The notes under the pieces are model-generated. The model searched no databases and was not told where the DNA came from. It was given only the letters and a program-made list of their open reading frames with translations. The translations under genes and the position numbers were made by a program. Positions 1 to 7,897 of a stretch of DNA of 64,000 nt are shown piece after piece. The stretch is from Bacillus pumilus. GTDB lineage: Bacteria; Bacillota; Bacilli; Bacillales; Bacillaceae. The stretch lies in the NCBI RefSeq assembly GCF_900186955.1, contig NZ_LT906438.1, forward strand, positions 1,488,001 through 1,552,000. The letters are read 5' to 3'. How positions within the stretch are numbered: the stretch's first letter is position 1; each line of letters opens with the position of its first letter.

Positions 1-614
1 AGCGTTTTAACAACAGAGGCGAATATGTCGACGATCTCTTCCAAGTAGGCTGTATCGGATTAATGAAATCAATTGATAATTTTGATTTAAGTCACAATGT
101 CAGATTTTCAACTTATGCGGTTCCTATGATCATAGGAGAAATCCGTCGATACTTGCGTGATAACAACCCGATTCGGGTGTCTCGCTCGCTAAGAGATATT
201 GCCTATAAGGCACTTCAGGTCCGTGAGAGGCTGATTAGTGAGACAAGCAAGGAGCCAACAGCAGAAGACATTGCCAAAGTGCTGGAAGTGCCTCATGAGG
301 AAATTGTCTTTGCCCTAGATGCGATTCAAGATCCTGTATCTTTGTTTGAACCGATCTATAATGACGGAGGAGATCCGATTTATGTGATGGATCAAATTAG
401 TGATGAACGGAACAAAGACACACAATGGGTGGAAGAATTGGCCTTAAAAGAGGGCATGCGTAGGTTGAACGACAGGGAAAAAATGATTCTTCGCAAACGC
501 TTCTTCCAGGGCAAAACGCAAATGGAAGTTGCCGAAGAGATCGGGATTTCTCAAGCACAAGTCTCTAGGCTTGAAAAAGCAGCCATTAAACAAATGAATA
601 AAAACATCTTTTAA
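1..614 (+). CDS. sigG: RNA polymerase sigma-G factor, 5' end cut by window
   Basis: Late forespore-specific sigma factor. The reading frame is open from base 3 at the window edge, so about 203 C-terminal residues are visible of the roughly 260 usual for the family; the missing part is N-terminal. The visible protein runs from sigma region 2 (YVDDLFQVGCIGLMKSID, then FSTYAVPMIIGEIRR) through region 3 to region 4, whose helix-turn-helix (MEVAEEIGISQAQVSRLEKA) lies near the C-terminus. An internal ATG at 63 is not the start, because homologous residues precede it. A strong terminator follows directly. In Bacillus the gene lies downstream of sigE; that part is outside the window. Confidence 0.95.
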   Translation, partial: RFNNRGEYVDDLFQVGCIGLMKSIDNFDLSHNVRFSTYAVPMIIGEIRRYLRDNNPIRVSRSLRDIAYKALQVRERLISETSKEPTAEDIAKVLEVPHEEIVFALDAIQDPVSLFEPIYNDGGDPIYVMDQISDERNKDTQWVEELALKEGMRRLNDREKMILRKRFFQGKTQMEVAEEIGISQAQVSRLEKAAIKQMNKNIF

Positions 615-641
615 AGCCGCCGCTTCATGTGCGGCTTTTTT
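613..641 (+). terminator. Intrinsic terminator of sigG
   Basis: Inverted repeat AAAGCCGC / GCGGCTTT with a 10-base loop, followed by a T run, beginning at the sigG stop codon. It separates sigG from the PTS cassette. Confidence 0.9.
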
Positions 642-670
642 CATTCTTGTGAGAGAACACGCCTCTAGTA

Positions 671-697
671 TTGACTCTGTTATTTTTTTCATTTAAT
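671..697 (+). promoter_or_regulatory. Candidate promoter of the SorC-family regulator gene
   Basis: TTGACT (671-676) and TTTAAT (692-697) are separated by only 15 bases; TAATCT at 694-699 would give a 17-base spacer. Either would place the transcription start at or just before the operator-like repeat at 705-735. The hexamers are imperfect, so the exact promoter is uncertain. Confidence 0.4.
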
Positions 698-704
698 CTG
701 TTTT

Positions 705-735
705 TAACAAATGTTATTTTAGATAGCATTTGTTA
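705..735 (+). promoter_or_regulatory. Paired operator-like sites upstream of the regulator gene
   Basis: TAACAAATGTTA (705-716) and TAGCATTTGTTA (724-735) are near-perfect reverse complements of one another, 19 bp apart start to start. The same 12-mer recurs upstream of the dehydrogenase gene (1814-1883). Sharing by these two promoters suggests the sites are bound by the adjacent SorC-family protein, giving autoregulation; this is inferred from position and repetition. Confidence 0.65.
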
Positions 736-765
736 GGGAACACTTAAGCGGAAAGAAGGGTTATT

Positions 766-1704
766 ATGACATTCCATGATGAAAGAAGGCTGCTCATTAA
801 GGTTGCGCATATGTATTATGAAGAAGGCGCCACTCAATCTAACATCGCAGAAGCGGTTGGGGTTAGCCGTTCGCTCATATCGAAATATTTGGCAAAAGCA
901 CGTGAAGCAGGAATCGTGGAAATCATTATTCATGATGAAGTCAACCAACAGTATGGATCGTTAGAAAGAAAAATAGAACGCAAATATGGGCTGCGAGAAG
1001 TCGTCTGTGTGGAAACACTCAGCAAAGACACAACCAAAAGCCGAATCGGTGCCGCGGCGGCAAGCTTTTTATTAAAAGTGATGAAGGATGGACAAGTTAT
1101 TGGGTTTTCCTCAGGGACAACGCTGCATGAAATGGCAAAAGCGCTTACCTCTGTTCAGCACTATCCATCCGCGACATTTGTTCCGCTTGTCGGAGGTGTG
1201 GGAAATGAAGATGTCGATATCCACGCCAACTATATTATTGCGAGATGCACAGAGGCACTCAAATCTAAATGTGAGTTTTTACATGTACCTGTCATGCTTG
1301 ATACGAAAGAAGCGAAAGATGTCCTGATCCGGCAGCCGTCAATCAAAAAAGTGATTGAACTAGGAGAATCATCAAATATCGCGGTTGTCGGAATTGGTGG
1401 TGTTCCGCAGCATTCAACGATGGTGAAATCTTATATGACAAGCGGTGAAGAGGACATCCTTCAAGCAAAGGATGTAGCAGGTGACATTTGCTATAACTTT
1501 ATTGATCATCAAGGGGAAGTATATCCCCACCCATGGAACGACCGGGTGATGGGCATAAGCCCCCAAAAGCTAAAAGAAATTCCACTTGTCATAGGTGTCG
1601 CTGGTGGCGAAGAAAAAATTGAAGCAATTCGGGCGGCATTAGCAGGTGGATTAATTCATGTATTAATTACCGATGAACGAACTGGAGATGCCTTATTAAA
1701 GTAA
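766..1704 (+). CDS. SorC/DeoR-family sugar-binding transcriptional regulator
   Basis: Predicted regulator of the PTS cassette, 312 aa. An N-terminal helix-turn-helix (about residues 18-45, with GATQSNIAEAVGVSRSLISK) is followed by a sugar-phosphate-binding domain typical of the SorC family, which starts near residue 60 and contains GFSSGTTLHEMA and VVGIGGV. SorC proteins are usually tetrameric and respond to a phosphorylated sugar. The gene has its own promoter region with two operator-like 12-mers and ends in a terminator, so it is transcribed separately from the catabolic genes. Start ATG 766 is preceded by GAAAGAAGGG. The effector is unknown; an alditol phosphate or ketose phosphate made by the pathway is the likely class. 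Confidence 0.85.
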   Translation: MTFHDERRLLIKVAHMYYEEGATQSNIAEAVGVSRSLISKYLAKAREAGIVEIIIHDEVNQQYGSLERKIERKYGLREVVCVETLSKDTTKSRIGAAAASFLLKVMKDGQVIGFSSGTTLHEMAKALTSVQHYPSATFVPLVGGVGNEDVDIHANYIIARCTEALKSKCEFLHVPVMLDTKEAKDVLIRQPSIKKVIELGESSNIAVVGIGGVPQHSTMVKSYMTSGEEDILQAKDVAGDICYNFIDHQGEVYPHPWNDRVMGISPQKLKEIPLVIGVAGGEEKIEAIRAALAGGLIHVLITDERTGDALLK

Positions 1705-1733
1705 CTACCTAATATCATTAGGTAGTTTTTTTG
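1703..1733 (+). terminator. Terminator of the regulator gene
   Basis: AACTACCTA / TAGGTAGTT with a 7-base loop and a T run. A second palindrome (TTTTTGAGTC...GACTCAAAAA, 1728-1751) follows at once and could serve as a back-up or weak bidirectional terminator. Confidence 0.85.
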
Positions 1734-1776
1734 AGTCTTTAGACTCAAAAAGATTGAAAATTTTATCGATTTTAGC

Positions 1777-1804
1777 TTGACACAAAGTTGACACATCATA
1801 TAAA
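1777..1804 (+). promoter_or_regulatory. Sigma-A-type promoter of the PTS operon
   Basis: TTGACA (1777-1782), 16-base spacer, TATAAA (1799-1804). Predicted transcription start is near 1811, immediately before the first operator-like site at 1814, so a bound regulator would cover the initiating polymerase region. A second TTGACA at 1788-1793 is too close to this -10. Confidence 0.75.
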
Positions 1805-1813
1805 CTAAGTTCA

Positions 1814-1883
1814 TAACAAATGATAAACAAAATAACAAATGTTACAATAAACAGATTTTTGTTAATTTTTATAACATTTGTTA
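1814..1883 (+). promoter_or_regulatory. Operator array of the PTS operon
   Basis: Three clear copies of one 12-mer and one degenerate copy: TAACAAATGATA (1814-1825), TAACAAATGTTA (1833-1844), AGATTTTTGTTA (1853-1864, only TTTGTTA well kept) and TAACATTTGTTA (1872-1883). Start-to-start spacing is 19, 20 and 19 bp, close to two helical turns, so all lie on one face of the DNA. The first two point one way and the last two the other. The array lies in the leader downstream of the predicted start. Confidence 0.7.
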
Positions 1884-1947
1884 AAAGTTTCAGATTATAT
1901 TTCTAGCAATCTATTGAGAATCAAGAAAACCTGAAAGGATGATTTAG

Positions 1948-3192
1948 ATGTCAATCTATCAACAATTGTTAGCTCGAGAACGCAGTGGAGATCCAATCAA
2001 AGTAGGGATTATTGGAGCAGGCCAAATGGGCTTTGGACTCATTTCACAAATTTCTAAAATTCCAGGCATGATTGTTGCTGGTGTTTGTGATATTCACCTT
2101 AGTGCAGCAGAGAAGGCAGCGAATTTTTACAAGCAGCATGCAAAGCCGCATCAAATGGTTGTCACAAATGATTACAGAGAAGTGATTCAATCAGATTCCG
2201 TAGAAGTTGTCGTAGATGCAACAGGTGTCCCAGAGGTCGGAGCAAACATTTCTTTGGAAGCGCTTAATTCAAAAAAACATCTCGTTCTTTTAAATGTAGA
2301 AGTTGATATTACCATCGGGTTGGTCATGCATAAGTTATTCACAAATGCAGGACTTGTTTACTCAGGATCAGCTGGAGACGAACCAGCAGCAACACTAGAA
2401 TTATATGAATTTGCGAAAACAATGGGTCTTGAGGTACTCGTTGCTGGGAAAGGAAAGAACAACCCATTCTTCCCAGAAGCAAATCCAGATACGTGTCAAG
2501 CAGAAGCAGATAGTAAACATATGAGTTCACATATGCTGGCTGCATTCCAGGACGGAACAAAAACAATGGCGGAAATGAACTTATTAAGTAACGCGACAGG
2601 GCTTCTGCCAGATAAAGTCGGTATGCACGGAGTCGAAGCAAATTTAGAAAATGTAGCAGATAAATTGAATCAAAAACAGCAAGGCGGCGTGCTCGATAAC
2701 TTCGGAGTCGTTGAATATGTAAATGGACTTGCACCAGGTGTATTTGTCATCGTGAAGAGTGACCTTGAGCCAGTAGATGAAGAGCTGCGCTACTTAAAAG
2801 TTGGAAAAGGCCCACACTACACACTTTACCGTCCTTTCCACTTAGCGAGTCTTGAAACACCTGTTACCATCGCAAAAGCGGTCTTACAGCATGATTCATC
2901 CATTCACCCAATTGGTGTACCAGTATCAGAAACAGTCGCTGTGGCAAAAAGAGATATTAAAGCTGGAGAATCACTTGACGGGATTGGCGGATACTCTGTA
3001 AGAGGTGTTCTTGAAACACATCAAGACATGAAAACGAACGGCCACATTCCAATTGGTTTAATTAGCGGAAAAGTCGTAGCGAAAAAAGACATCAAATTAG
3101 GACAATTCCTGACTCATGATGATGTAGAGCTTGATTCAAACACAACGGTCTGGAAGCTGCGATCATTACAAGATCATTTATTTCAATCATAA
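1948..3192 (+). CDS. Predicted NAD(P)-dependent dehydrogenase with C-terminal SAF domain (COG4091-like)
   Basis: 414 aa, first gene of the PTS operon. The N-terminal half has a Rossmann nucleotide site (KVGIIGAGQMGFGL, about residues 19-32, then VCDIH) and resembles homoserine dehydrogenase. The C-terminal part (about residues 330-405) looks like an SAF domain (VAKRDIKAGESLDGIGGYSVRG). I place it with the predicted homoserine dehydrogenases carrying SAF domains (COG4091). The operon contains no SrlD-type sorbitol-6-phosphate dehydrogenase, so this protein probably oxidises the alditol phosphate delivered by the PTS; that is inference. RBS AAAGGATG, ATG 1948. It is unlikely to make homoserine, as it lacks the usual amino-acid operon context. 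Confidence 0.75.
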   Translation: MSIYQQLLARERSGDPIKVGIIGAGQMGFGLISQISKIPGMIVAGVCDIHLSAAEKAANFYKQHAKPHQMVVTNDYREVIQSDSVEVVVDATGVPEVGANISLEALNSKKHLVLLNVEVDITIGLVMHKLFTNAGLVYSGSAGDEPAATLELYEFAKTMGLEVLVAGKGKNNPFFPEANPDTCQAEADSKHMSSHMLAAFQDGTKTMAEMNLLSNATGLLPDKVGMHGVEANLENVADKLNQKQQGGVLDNFGVVEYVNGLAPGVFVIVKSDLEPVDEELRYLKVGKGPHYTLYRPFHLASLETPVTIAKAVLQHDSSIHPIGVPVSETVAVAKRDIKAGESLDGIGGYSVRGVLETHQDMKTNGHIPIGLISGKVVAKKDIKLGQFLTHDDVELDSNTTVWKLRSLQDHLFQS

Positions 3193-3204
3193 GGACGTGA
3201 AGCT

Positions 3205-3636
3205 GTGGAAAAATTAGCGATCGTACTTTGTATCATTCTCATTGTGCAGTACGGGTTATCTTTTATTCAAATCAAGTACTACCGCAAGAGCATGGATTCA
3301 CTTATTGATGATTACAGAGGGAAGCAGGGCTATCACTTATTTTCAGGAATGGAGCGGCGCAAAGTTGGCCCTGGAGCCATTGCGCTCATCATTGTAGATG
3401 AATCGTATATCATTCAAAAATGCCATGTGCTTGGCGGTGTGTCGATCTTATCTAAATTTAAAGAAGTCCCTTCATATGAAGGAAAGCATGTAGGGGCTGT
3501 GTTAGACGAGCACCATATGATGAAGCAGACGTTGAAAAAACGTAAAAAGGGGCCAGCTGTCATGCACGCACTTTCCATGGCGGCTGAACAGGCACTTGTC
3601 TCGATTTCGAAAAAAAATATAACAAATGTGAACTAA
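3205..3636 (+). CDS. gutM: GutM/SrlM-like glucitol operon activator protein
   Basis: 143 aa. One N-terminal membrane segment (about residues 4-18, LAIVLCIILIVQYGL) is followed by a soluble domain with PGAIALIIVDESYIIQKCHVLGG, as in the GutM/SrlM family that accompanies glucitol-type PTS genes. In other bacteria GutM is needed for full expression of the glucitol operon, though its mechanism is poorly known. It starts with GTG 12 bases after the dehydrogenase stop, with a weak ribosome site (AAGGACGTGAAG). Position between dehydrogenase and IIC supports the call. Confidence 0.8.
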   Translation: MEKLAIVLCIILIVQYGLSFIQIKYYRKSMDSLIDDYRGKQGYHLFSGMERRKVGPGAIALIIVDESYIIQKCHVLGGVSILSKFKEVPSYEGKHVGAVLDEHHMMKQTLKKRKKGPAVMHALSMAAEQALVSISKKNITNVN

Positions 3637-3654
3637 AGAAAGGGGAGATGAAAC

Positions 3655-4185
3655 ATGGAATGGATTCAATGGTTTGGAGAGCACTTTATCGGAATGTTTG
3701 AAGCCGGCGGAAAGCAATTCATGGGTCTTGTTACAGGTATCGTTCCAACGCTTGTTGTGTTACTTACTTTCACTTATGCTGTCATGAAGTTTATTGGAGA
3801 AGAGCGAGTGAATAGAGCGATTCAGTTTGCTGCGAAATATACCATTTTGCGCTACACGTTAATGCCGATCTTATCCGTTCTTATTTTGACAAACCCGATG
3901 GCTTATACGTTTGGCCGCTTCTTACCCGAAAAACAAAAACCAGCATTCTATGATTCAGCTGTTTCATTTGTTCATCCGGTGACATCACTGTTTCCGTATG
4001 CCAACGCAGGAGAACTGTTTGTCTACTTAGGGATTGCGAACGGTATTAAAGAAGCAGGATACTCAATGTCAGAGCTTGCTGTACGGTACTTCTTAGTCGG
4101 GATCGTCGTCATTTTACTTCGCGGTATTATTACTGAATGGATTACAAAGTACTTAGCAGGAAAAATGAAAGCGAATTCACAATAG
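3655..4185 (+). CDS. srlA: PTS glucitol/sorbitol-type enzyme IIC
   Basis: 176 aa membrane protein: starts [19 protein letters not shown], then several hydrophobic segments ([38 protein letters not shown]; a last one near [13 protein letters not shown]). It matches the short IIC of the glucitol family, which is split from IIBC. Together with the IIC2 part of the next gene it forms the translocation channel. RBS GAAAGGGGAG lies 9 bases before ATG. The substrate is an alditol by family; sorbitol itself is not proven. Confidence 0.88.
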   Translation: MEWIQWFGEHFIGMFEAGGKQFMGLVTGIVPTLVVLLTFTYAVMKFIGEERVNRAIQFAAKYTILRYTLMPILSVLILTNPMAYTFGRFLPEKQKPAFYDSAVSFVHPVTSLFPYANAGELFVYLGIANGIKEAGYSMSELAVRYFLVGIVVILLRGIITEWITKYLAGKMKANSQ

Positions 4186-4198
4186 GGGAGGGTTAGAC

Positions 4199-5209
4199 AT
4201 GACAAACCACAAAGTATTTGTTGCAAAAGGTGCTGGAGGATGGGGACAAGGCTTGGAGCTTGAACCAACCGGTAAAAAAAGAAAGGTTGTTTCCATTACA
4301 GGGGGAGGCATTCACCCAGTTGCACGTAAAATTGCAGAAATGACAGGGACAGAAGCATGTGATGGCTTTAAAAACTCGATACCAGAAGATGAAATGATGT
4401 GTGTTGTCATTGATTGCGGAGGAACCGCACGAATCGGACTTTATCCAATGAAGCGCATTCCAACTGTAGACGTTTTGGCATCCTCTCCTTCTGGACCGCT
4501 TGCAAAACATATTACAGAGGATATCTTCGTATCAGGCGTTACAGAAAAAGATATTTCCTTTGCGGAAGCATCAAGTGGTGAGGCAAAAGTAGAAGGTCAG
4601 GAAAACAGTGAGCCGATTGACAAGGAGAATTTCAAAGAAACCTATTCAAAACTGAAAGAGGAAAATCTCGAGCGTCAGGAAAAAGGTAATTTCCTGATGA
4701 GGTTCTCAAGAGGAATTGGGAAAGTCACCGGTACGTTCTATCAGGCTGGTCGTGATTCCGTTGATATGCTTTTGAAAAACATTATTCCATTCATGGCATT
4801 TGTCAGTATGTTAATTGGAATTATCAATTATACAAAAATTGGTGACTTGATTGCCCATTTTCTATCACCACTGGCAGGATCTATTTGGGGACTCTTACTG
4901 CTCGTTGTGGTCTGTACATTGCCATTCCTATCACCTGTCTTAGGACCTGGTGCAGTCATTGCACAAGTGATCGGTGTTCTGATTGGTAGTCAAATTGCAC
5001 TAGGAAATATTCCGCCTCAATTTGCACTTCCTGCACTATTTGCCATCAACGGTCAAGTAGGGTGTGATTTCATTCCAGTGGGTCTGTCACTTGGTGAAGC
5101 GAAGCCGGAAACGGTACAATATGGAGTACCAGCTGTTTTGTATAGCCGTCTCATTACAGGGGTTCTATCTGTTGTGATCGCATACGCTGCCAGCTTCGGT
5201 ATGTATTAA
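4199..5209 (+). CDS. srlE: PTS glucitol/sorbitol-type enzyme IIBC
   Basis: 336 aa. The N-terminal IIB domain begins [19 protein letters not shown] and carries [15 protein letters not shown], whose Cys73 is the likely phosphorylated residue. A charged linker (about 125-175) leads to a membrane IIC2 domain (about 190-336, [18 protein letters not shown] and following helices). It takes phosphate from the IIA protein encoded next and transfers it to the incoming alditol. It starts 13 bases after IIC with RBS GGGGAGGG. Confidence 0.9.
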   Translation: MTNHKVFVAKGAGGWGQGLELEPTGKKRKVVSITGGGIHPVARKIAEMTGTEACDGFKNSIPEDEMMCVVIDCGGTARIGLYPMKRIPTVDVLASSPSGPLAKHITEDIFVSGVTEKDISFAEASSGEAKVEGQENSEPIDKENFKETYSKLKEENLERQEKGNFLMRFSRGIGKVTGTFYQAGRDSVDMLLKNIIPFMAFVSMLIGIINYTKIGDLIAHFLSPLAGSIWGLLLLVVVCTLPFLSPVLGPGAVIAQVIGVLIGSQIALGNIPPQFALPALFAINGQVGCDFIPVGLSLGEAKPETVQYGVPAVLYSRLITGVLSVVIAYAASFGMY

Positions 5210-5235
5210 ACGTATTAAAGGAGGAATCGATATAC

Positions 5236-5592
5236 ATGGTCACACAATCTGTCGTAAAAGAAATCGGGATCTTAGTCCCGCAATTTAAAGAAGATAAGCT
5301 GATTGTTTTATTTGGACCCGCAGCGCCGCAGGAATTAAGAGATATGTCCGTCATTCATGAGTTCGAACATTTAGAAGAAGAGCCGTTGAAACTGGGCGGT
5401 ACCATTCAAGTGGGCGATCAAACGTACACGATCACAGCACTCGGCAATAAAGCAAATGACAACTTTAAAGAACTCGGTCATATTTCGATCTACTTCCAAG
5501 AACCGTTTGATGATGTATTACCGGGAGCTGTCTTTGCATCCCCGCACACGTTTCCTGATATAAAAGAAGGCGTACGAATTGAAATTTCGTAG
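5236..5592 (+). CDS. srlB: PTS glucitol/sorbitol-type enzyme IIA
   Basis: 118 aa cytoplasmic protein. It accepts phosphate from HPr and passes it to the IIB domain. His41 in SVIHEFEHLE is the likely phosphohistidine by position relative to the family. The C-terminus (LPGAVFASPHTFPDIKEGVRIEI) is typical of GutA-type IIA. RBS AAGGAGG precedes ATG 5236. It is the last gene of the operon and is followed by a strong terminator. Confidence 0.9.
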   Translation: MVTQSVVKEIGILVPQFKEDKLIVLFGPAAPQELRDMSVIHEFEHLEEEPLKLGGTIQVGDQTYTITALGNKANDNFKELGHISIYFQEPFDDVLPGAVFASPHTFPDIKEGVRIEIS

Positions 5593-5600
5593 CTATGAAG

Positions 5601-5632
5601 AAAAGCTGTTCCGTAAAAGGAGCAGCTTTTTT
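5601..5632 (+). terminator. Terminator of the PTS operon
   Basis: AAAAGCTGTTCC / GGAGCAGCTTTT with a short loop (one mismatch) and a T run. It closes the cassette before ylmA. Confidence 0.88.
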
Positions 5633-5715
5633 ATGTGAGGTTTACCAGAAAGAGCAATTGCGATATGCTGTAAACATTCATTATTTGTTTATTCGGAATT
5701 TTTAATCAGGGGGAA

Positions 5716-6498
5716 ATGATGGTGTCACTTGAATTGAAGAATGTTTCTTTAAAACGAAATGGAAAATGGCTGCTTCAGTCTGTTGACTGGCATGTGAACA
5801 AAGAGGAGCACTGGGTGCTTTACGGTTTAAATGGTGCGGGGAAAACCGCTTTATTAAATATGCTCTGCTCATATTATTTCCCTACATCAGGTGAGATGAC
5901 CGTGCTGGGACATATCTTTGGCAAGGAGGCTCTCGGCGAAAAGCTCAGGAAGAAAATTGGCCTCATTTCTGCGGGACTTGAAAAGAAACTGCACAGAGAC
6001 GACAATGCATTTGAAATTGTTCTCAGCGGGGCATTTGCCTCTATCGGGCTTTATGAAACCCCGACAGATGAGATAAGGGAGAAAGCCATTGATCTATTAA
6101 AAGCATTTGGTTCGTTCAAATATGCAAACCGGACATATGAAACACTCTCACAAGGAGAAAAGCAGAAAGTCCTGATTGCGAGGGCTTTAATGAATGATCC
6201 CAAGCTCCTGATTTTAGATGAGCCTGTGACAGGTCTTGATTTTTTAGCAAGAGAACAGGTGCTAGAGACCATCTCATTCATTGCTTCAAAGCCTGATGCG
6301 CCTACTTTGCTTTACACGACCCATCATGCAGAAGAGATTTTGCCTGTTTTTCAGCACACCTTATTATTAAAAGATGGGACTGTTTTTGATCAAGGGAAAA
6401 CAAAAGAAATGATGACAAGCGACTTACTTTCTTCCTTCTTTGAATGTCCGGTAGATGTGATGTGGAGAAATGGCCGTCCTCACTTAAGTAAATTGTAG
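5716..6498 (+). CDS. ylmA: ABC-type ATPase YlmA
   Basis: 260 aa ATP-binding cassette protein. Walker A GLNGAGKT (residues 37-44), signature LSQGEKQK, Walker B LLILDEP followed by TGLDFLAREQ, and an H-loop in LYTTHHAEEI. No membrane permease gene is adjacent, so its partner and substrate are unknown. AGGGGG is only 2 bases before ATG 5716; ATG 5719 or GTG 5722 are spaced better and may be the real start, shortening the protein by one or two residues. In B. subtilis ylmA directly follows sigG; here the PTS cassette lies between. Confidence 0.88.
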   Translation: MMVSLELKNVSLKRNGKWLLQSVDWHVNKEEHWVLYGLNGAGKTALLNMLCSYYFPTSGEMTVLGHIFGKEALGEKLRKKIGLISAGLEKKLHRDDNAFEIVLSGAFASIGLYETPTDEIREKAIDLLKAFGSFKYANRTYETLSQGEKQKVLIARALMNDPKLLILDEPVTGLDFLAREQVLETISFIASKPDAPTLLYTTHHAEEILPVFQHTLLLKDGTVFDQGKTKEMMTSDLLSSFFECPVDVMWRNGRPHLSKL

Positions 6499-6577
6499 AT
6501 AAAAGAAACTATTGGTCTGCGTCCCTGCTTTTCCATCATACATATTATAGTAGAAAACGAAAGGCGGGGAAGGACAG

Positions 6578-6814
6578 ATGATCAGTATTTCTGAATTCCA
6601 AATCAAGGATGTTGTCGATGTGTCCAGCGGAAAAAAACTAGGCACCATTGGGGACATTGATATTAATGTTACGAGTGGTAAAATACAAGCAATCATTATC
6701 GGCGGTACAGGTAAAATGATGGGATTTTTCGGAAAAGAAGAGGAAATGATTGTCCCGTGGCGAAATATAGTAAAAATTGGCGAAGATGTGATACTTGTCC
6801 GATTGCCTTCTTAA
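6578..6814 (+). CDS. ylmC: PRC-barrel protein YlmC/YmxH family
   Basis: 78 aa small protein with a PRC-barrel fold pattern (SGKKLGTIGDIDINVTSGKI, then VPWRNIVKIGEDVILVRL). The family is common in sporulating Firmicutes; its molecular role is not established. RBS GGCGGGGAAGG lies before ATG 6578. In B. subtilis ylmB separates ylmA and ylmC; only 79 bases separate them here. Confidence 0.9.
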   Translation: MISISEFQIKDVVDVSSGKKLGTIGDIDINVTSGKIQAIIIGGTGKMMGFFGKEEEMIVPWRNIVKIGEDVILVRLPS

Positions 6815-6980
6815 AATTCGTATAACTCCTCAATGAATCATTTAATGATCCTTAACATAAGCTCTCCATTCTCAGCAAACAATGTCTTTTTCGGGTAAAA
6901 AGATTACGTTTTCATATCAATTTGCAAAAAAACCTGTAGAAAGGGCACATTTGAGTGTAATATTTAATGAATCCCACTAA

Positions 6981-7007
6981 CTGTCTACGCATGTCTTGTG
7001 GTAAAAT
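6981..7007 (+). promoter_or_regulatory. Candidate promoter of the ylmD-ylmH genes
   Basis: TAAAAT (7002-7007) has an extended -10 TG (6999-7000). The best -35 match, CTGTCT (6981-6986), is weak and sits 15 bases upstream. The rest of the 6815-7051 gap shows no gene or clear hairpin. Confidence 0.45.
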
Positions 7008-7051
7008 AGGAGCGATATAAAGAGAGATGAATGAAAGGTGGGAGGGCAGCT

Positions 7052-7891
7052 TTGACACACAATTATGACCCCTTTCAGCAGAAATCACCTTATGCAATGA
7101 TGATTCATGATTGGACGAACATGACATGTTCTGGTAAAGAGGTATTGGCCGGATTTACGACAAAAAATGGCGGCTTCAGCCTTTCTCCATATCAATCATT
7201 GAACACTGGACTCCATGTAGGAGATGATGCTTCTAGTGTCCAACTGAATCGTCAAGTCATAGCAGATGCTACTGCTGTGCCGCTCTCTGATTGGGTGTTT
7301 GCAGACCAAACACACGAGGACCGTATCAAGAAAGTCACCAAGGAGCAAAGAGGAAGAGGAAGTCTTCATTATCATGAGGCACTGCCTGGAACAGACGGCT
7401 TATATACGTCTGAACCGAACATCATGCTCGCTCTTTGTTTCGCCGATTGTGTTCCGCTTTATTTTCTAGCTCCGCAACATGGACTCATCGGAACAGCCCA
7501 TGCCGGGTGGAAAGGAACCGTCAAGCAAATTGGTGCAAAAATGATAGATCTATGGGTCAATCAAGAAGGTGCTAAGACCGATCAAATACAAGTCGTCATT
7601 GGACCATCCATTGACAGCTGCTGCTACATAGTTGATGATGTGGTCTTGAATCAAGTGAAACAGCTTCCCTTTTTGACAGAGGATGTGTATTCCGAGATAT
7701 CACAAGGACAATATAAATTAGACTTAAAAACATTAAACAAAAACGTATTGCTTCATGCAGGGATGAAAGAAGAAAACATACATGTCAGTTCGATGTGCAC
7801 AAGCTGCAATGATCAGCTATTCTTCTCACACCGGCGTGATCAAGGAAAAACAGGACGTATGATGTCTTTTGTCGGGTTTAAGGAGGCATAA
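7052..7891 (+). CDS. ylmD: YlmD, laccase-domain (YfiH/PF02578) protein
   Basis: 279 aa from TTG 7052. GGAGG at 7041-7045 is 6 bases from this TTG, whereas the upstream ATG 7031 has no ribosome site. The protein has the conserved features of the YfiH / multicopper-oxidoreductase-like family: FADQTHEDRI, FADCVPLYF, GTAHAGWKGTV, PSIDSCCYIV, with His and Cys residues that coordinate metal. Relatives act as purine nucleoside phosphorylases or adenosine deaminases, so the old laccase label may mislead. It is followed 6 bases later by ylmE. Confidence 0.9.
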   Translation: MTHNYDPFQQKSPYAMMIHDWTNMTCSGKEVLAGFTTKNGGFSLSPYQSLNTGLHVGDDASSVQLNRQVIADATAVPLSDWVFADQTHEDRIKKVTKEQRGRGSLHYHEALPGTDGLYTSEPNIMLALCFADCVPLYFLAPQHGLIGTAHAGWKGTVKQIGAKMIDLWVNQEGAKTDQIQVVIGPSIDSCCYIVDDVVLNQVKQLPFLTEDVYSEISQGQYKLDLKTLNKNVLLHAGMKEENIHVSSMCTSCNDQLFFSHRRDQGKTGRMMSFVGFKEA

Positions 7892-7897
7892 GAGCAA

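Noticed and set aside
2339..2734. 131-codon open frame on the minus strand inside the dehydrogenase gene
   Set aside because: It lies antisense to a well supported gene and encodes a Leu/Tyr/Arg-rich sequence with no family pattern.
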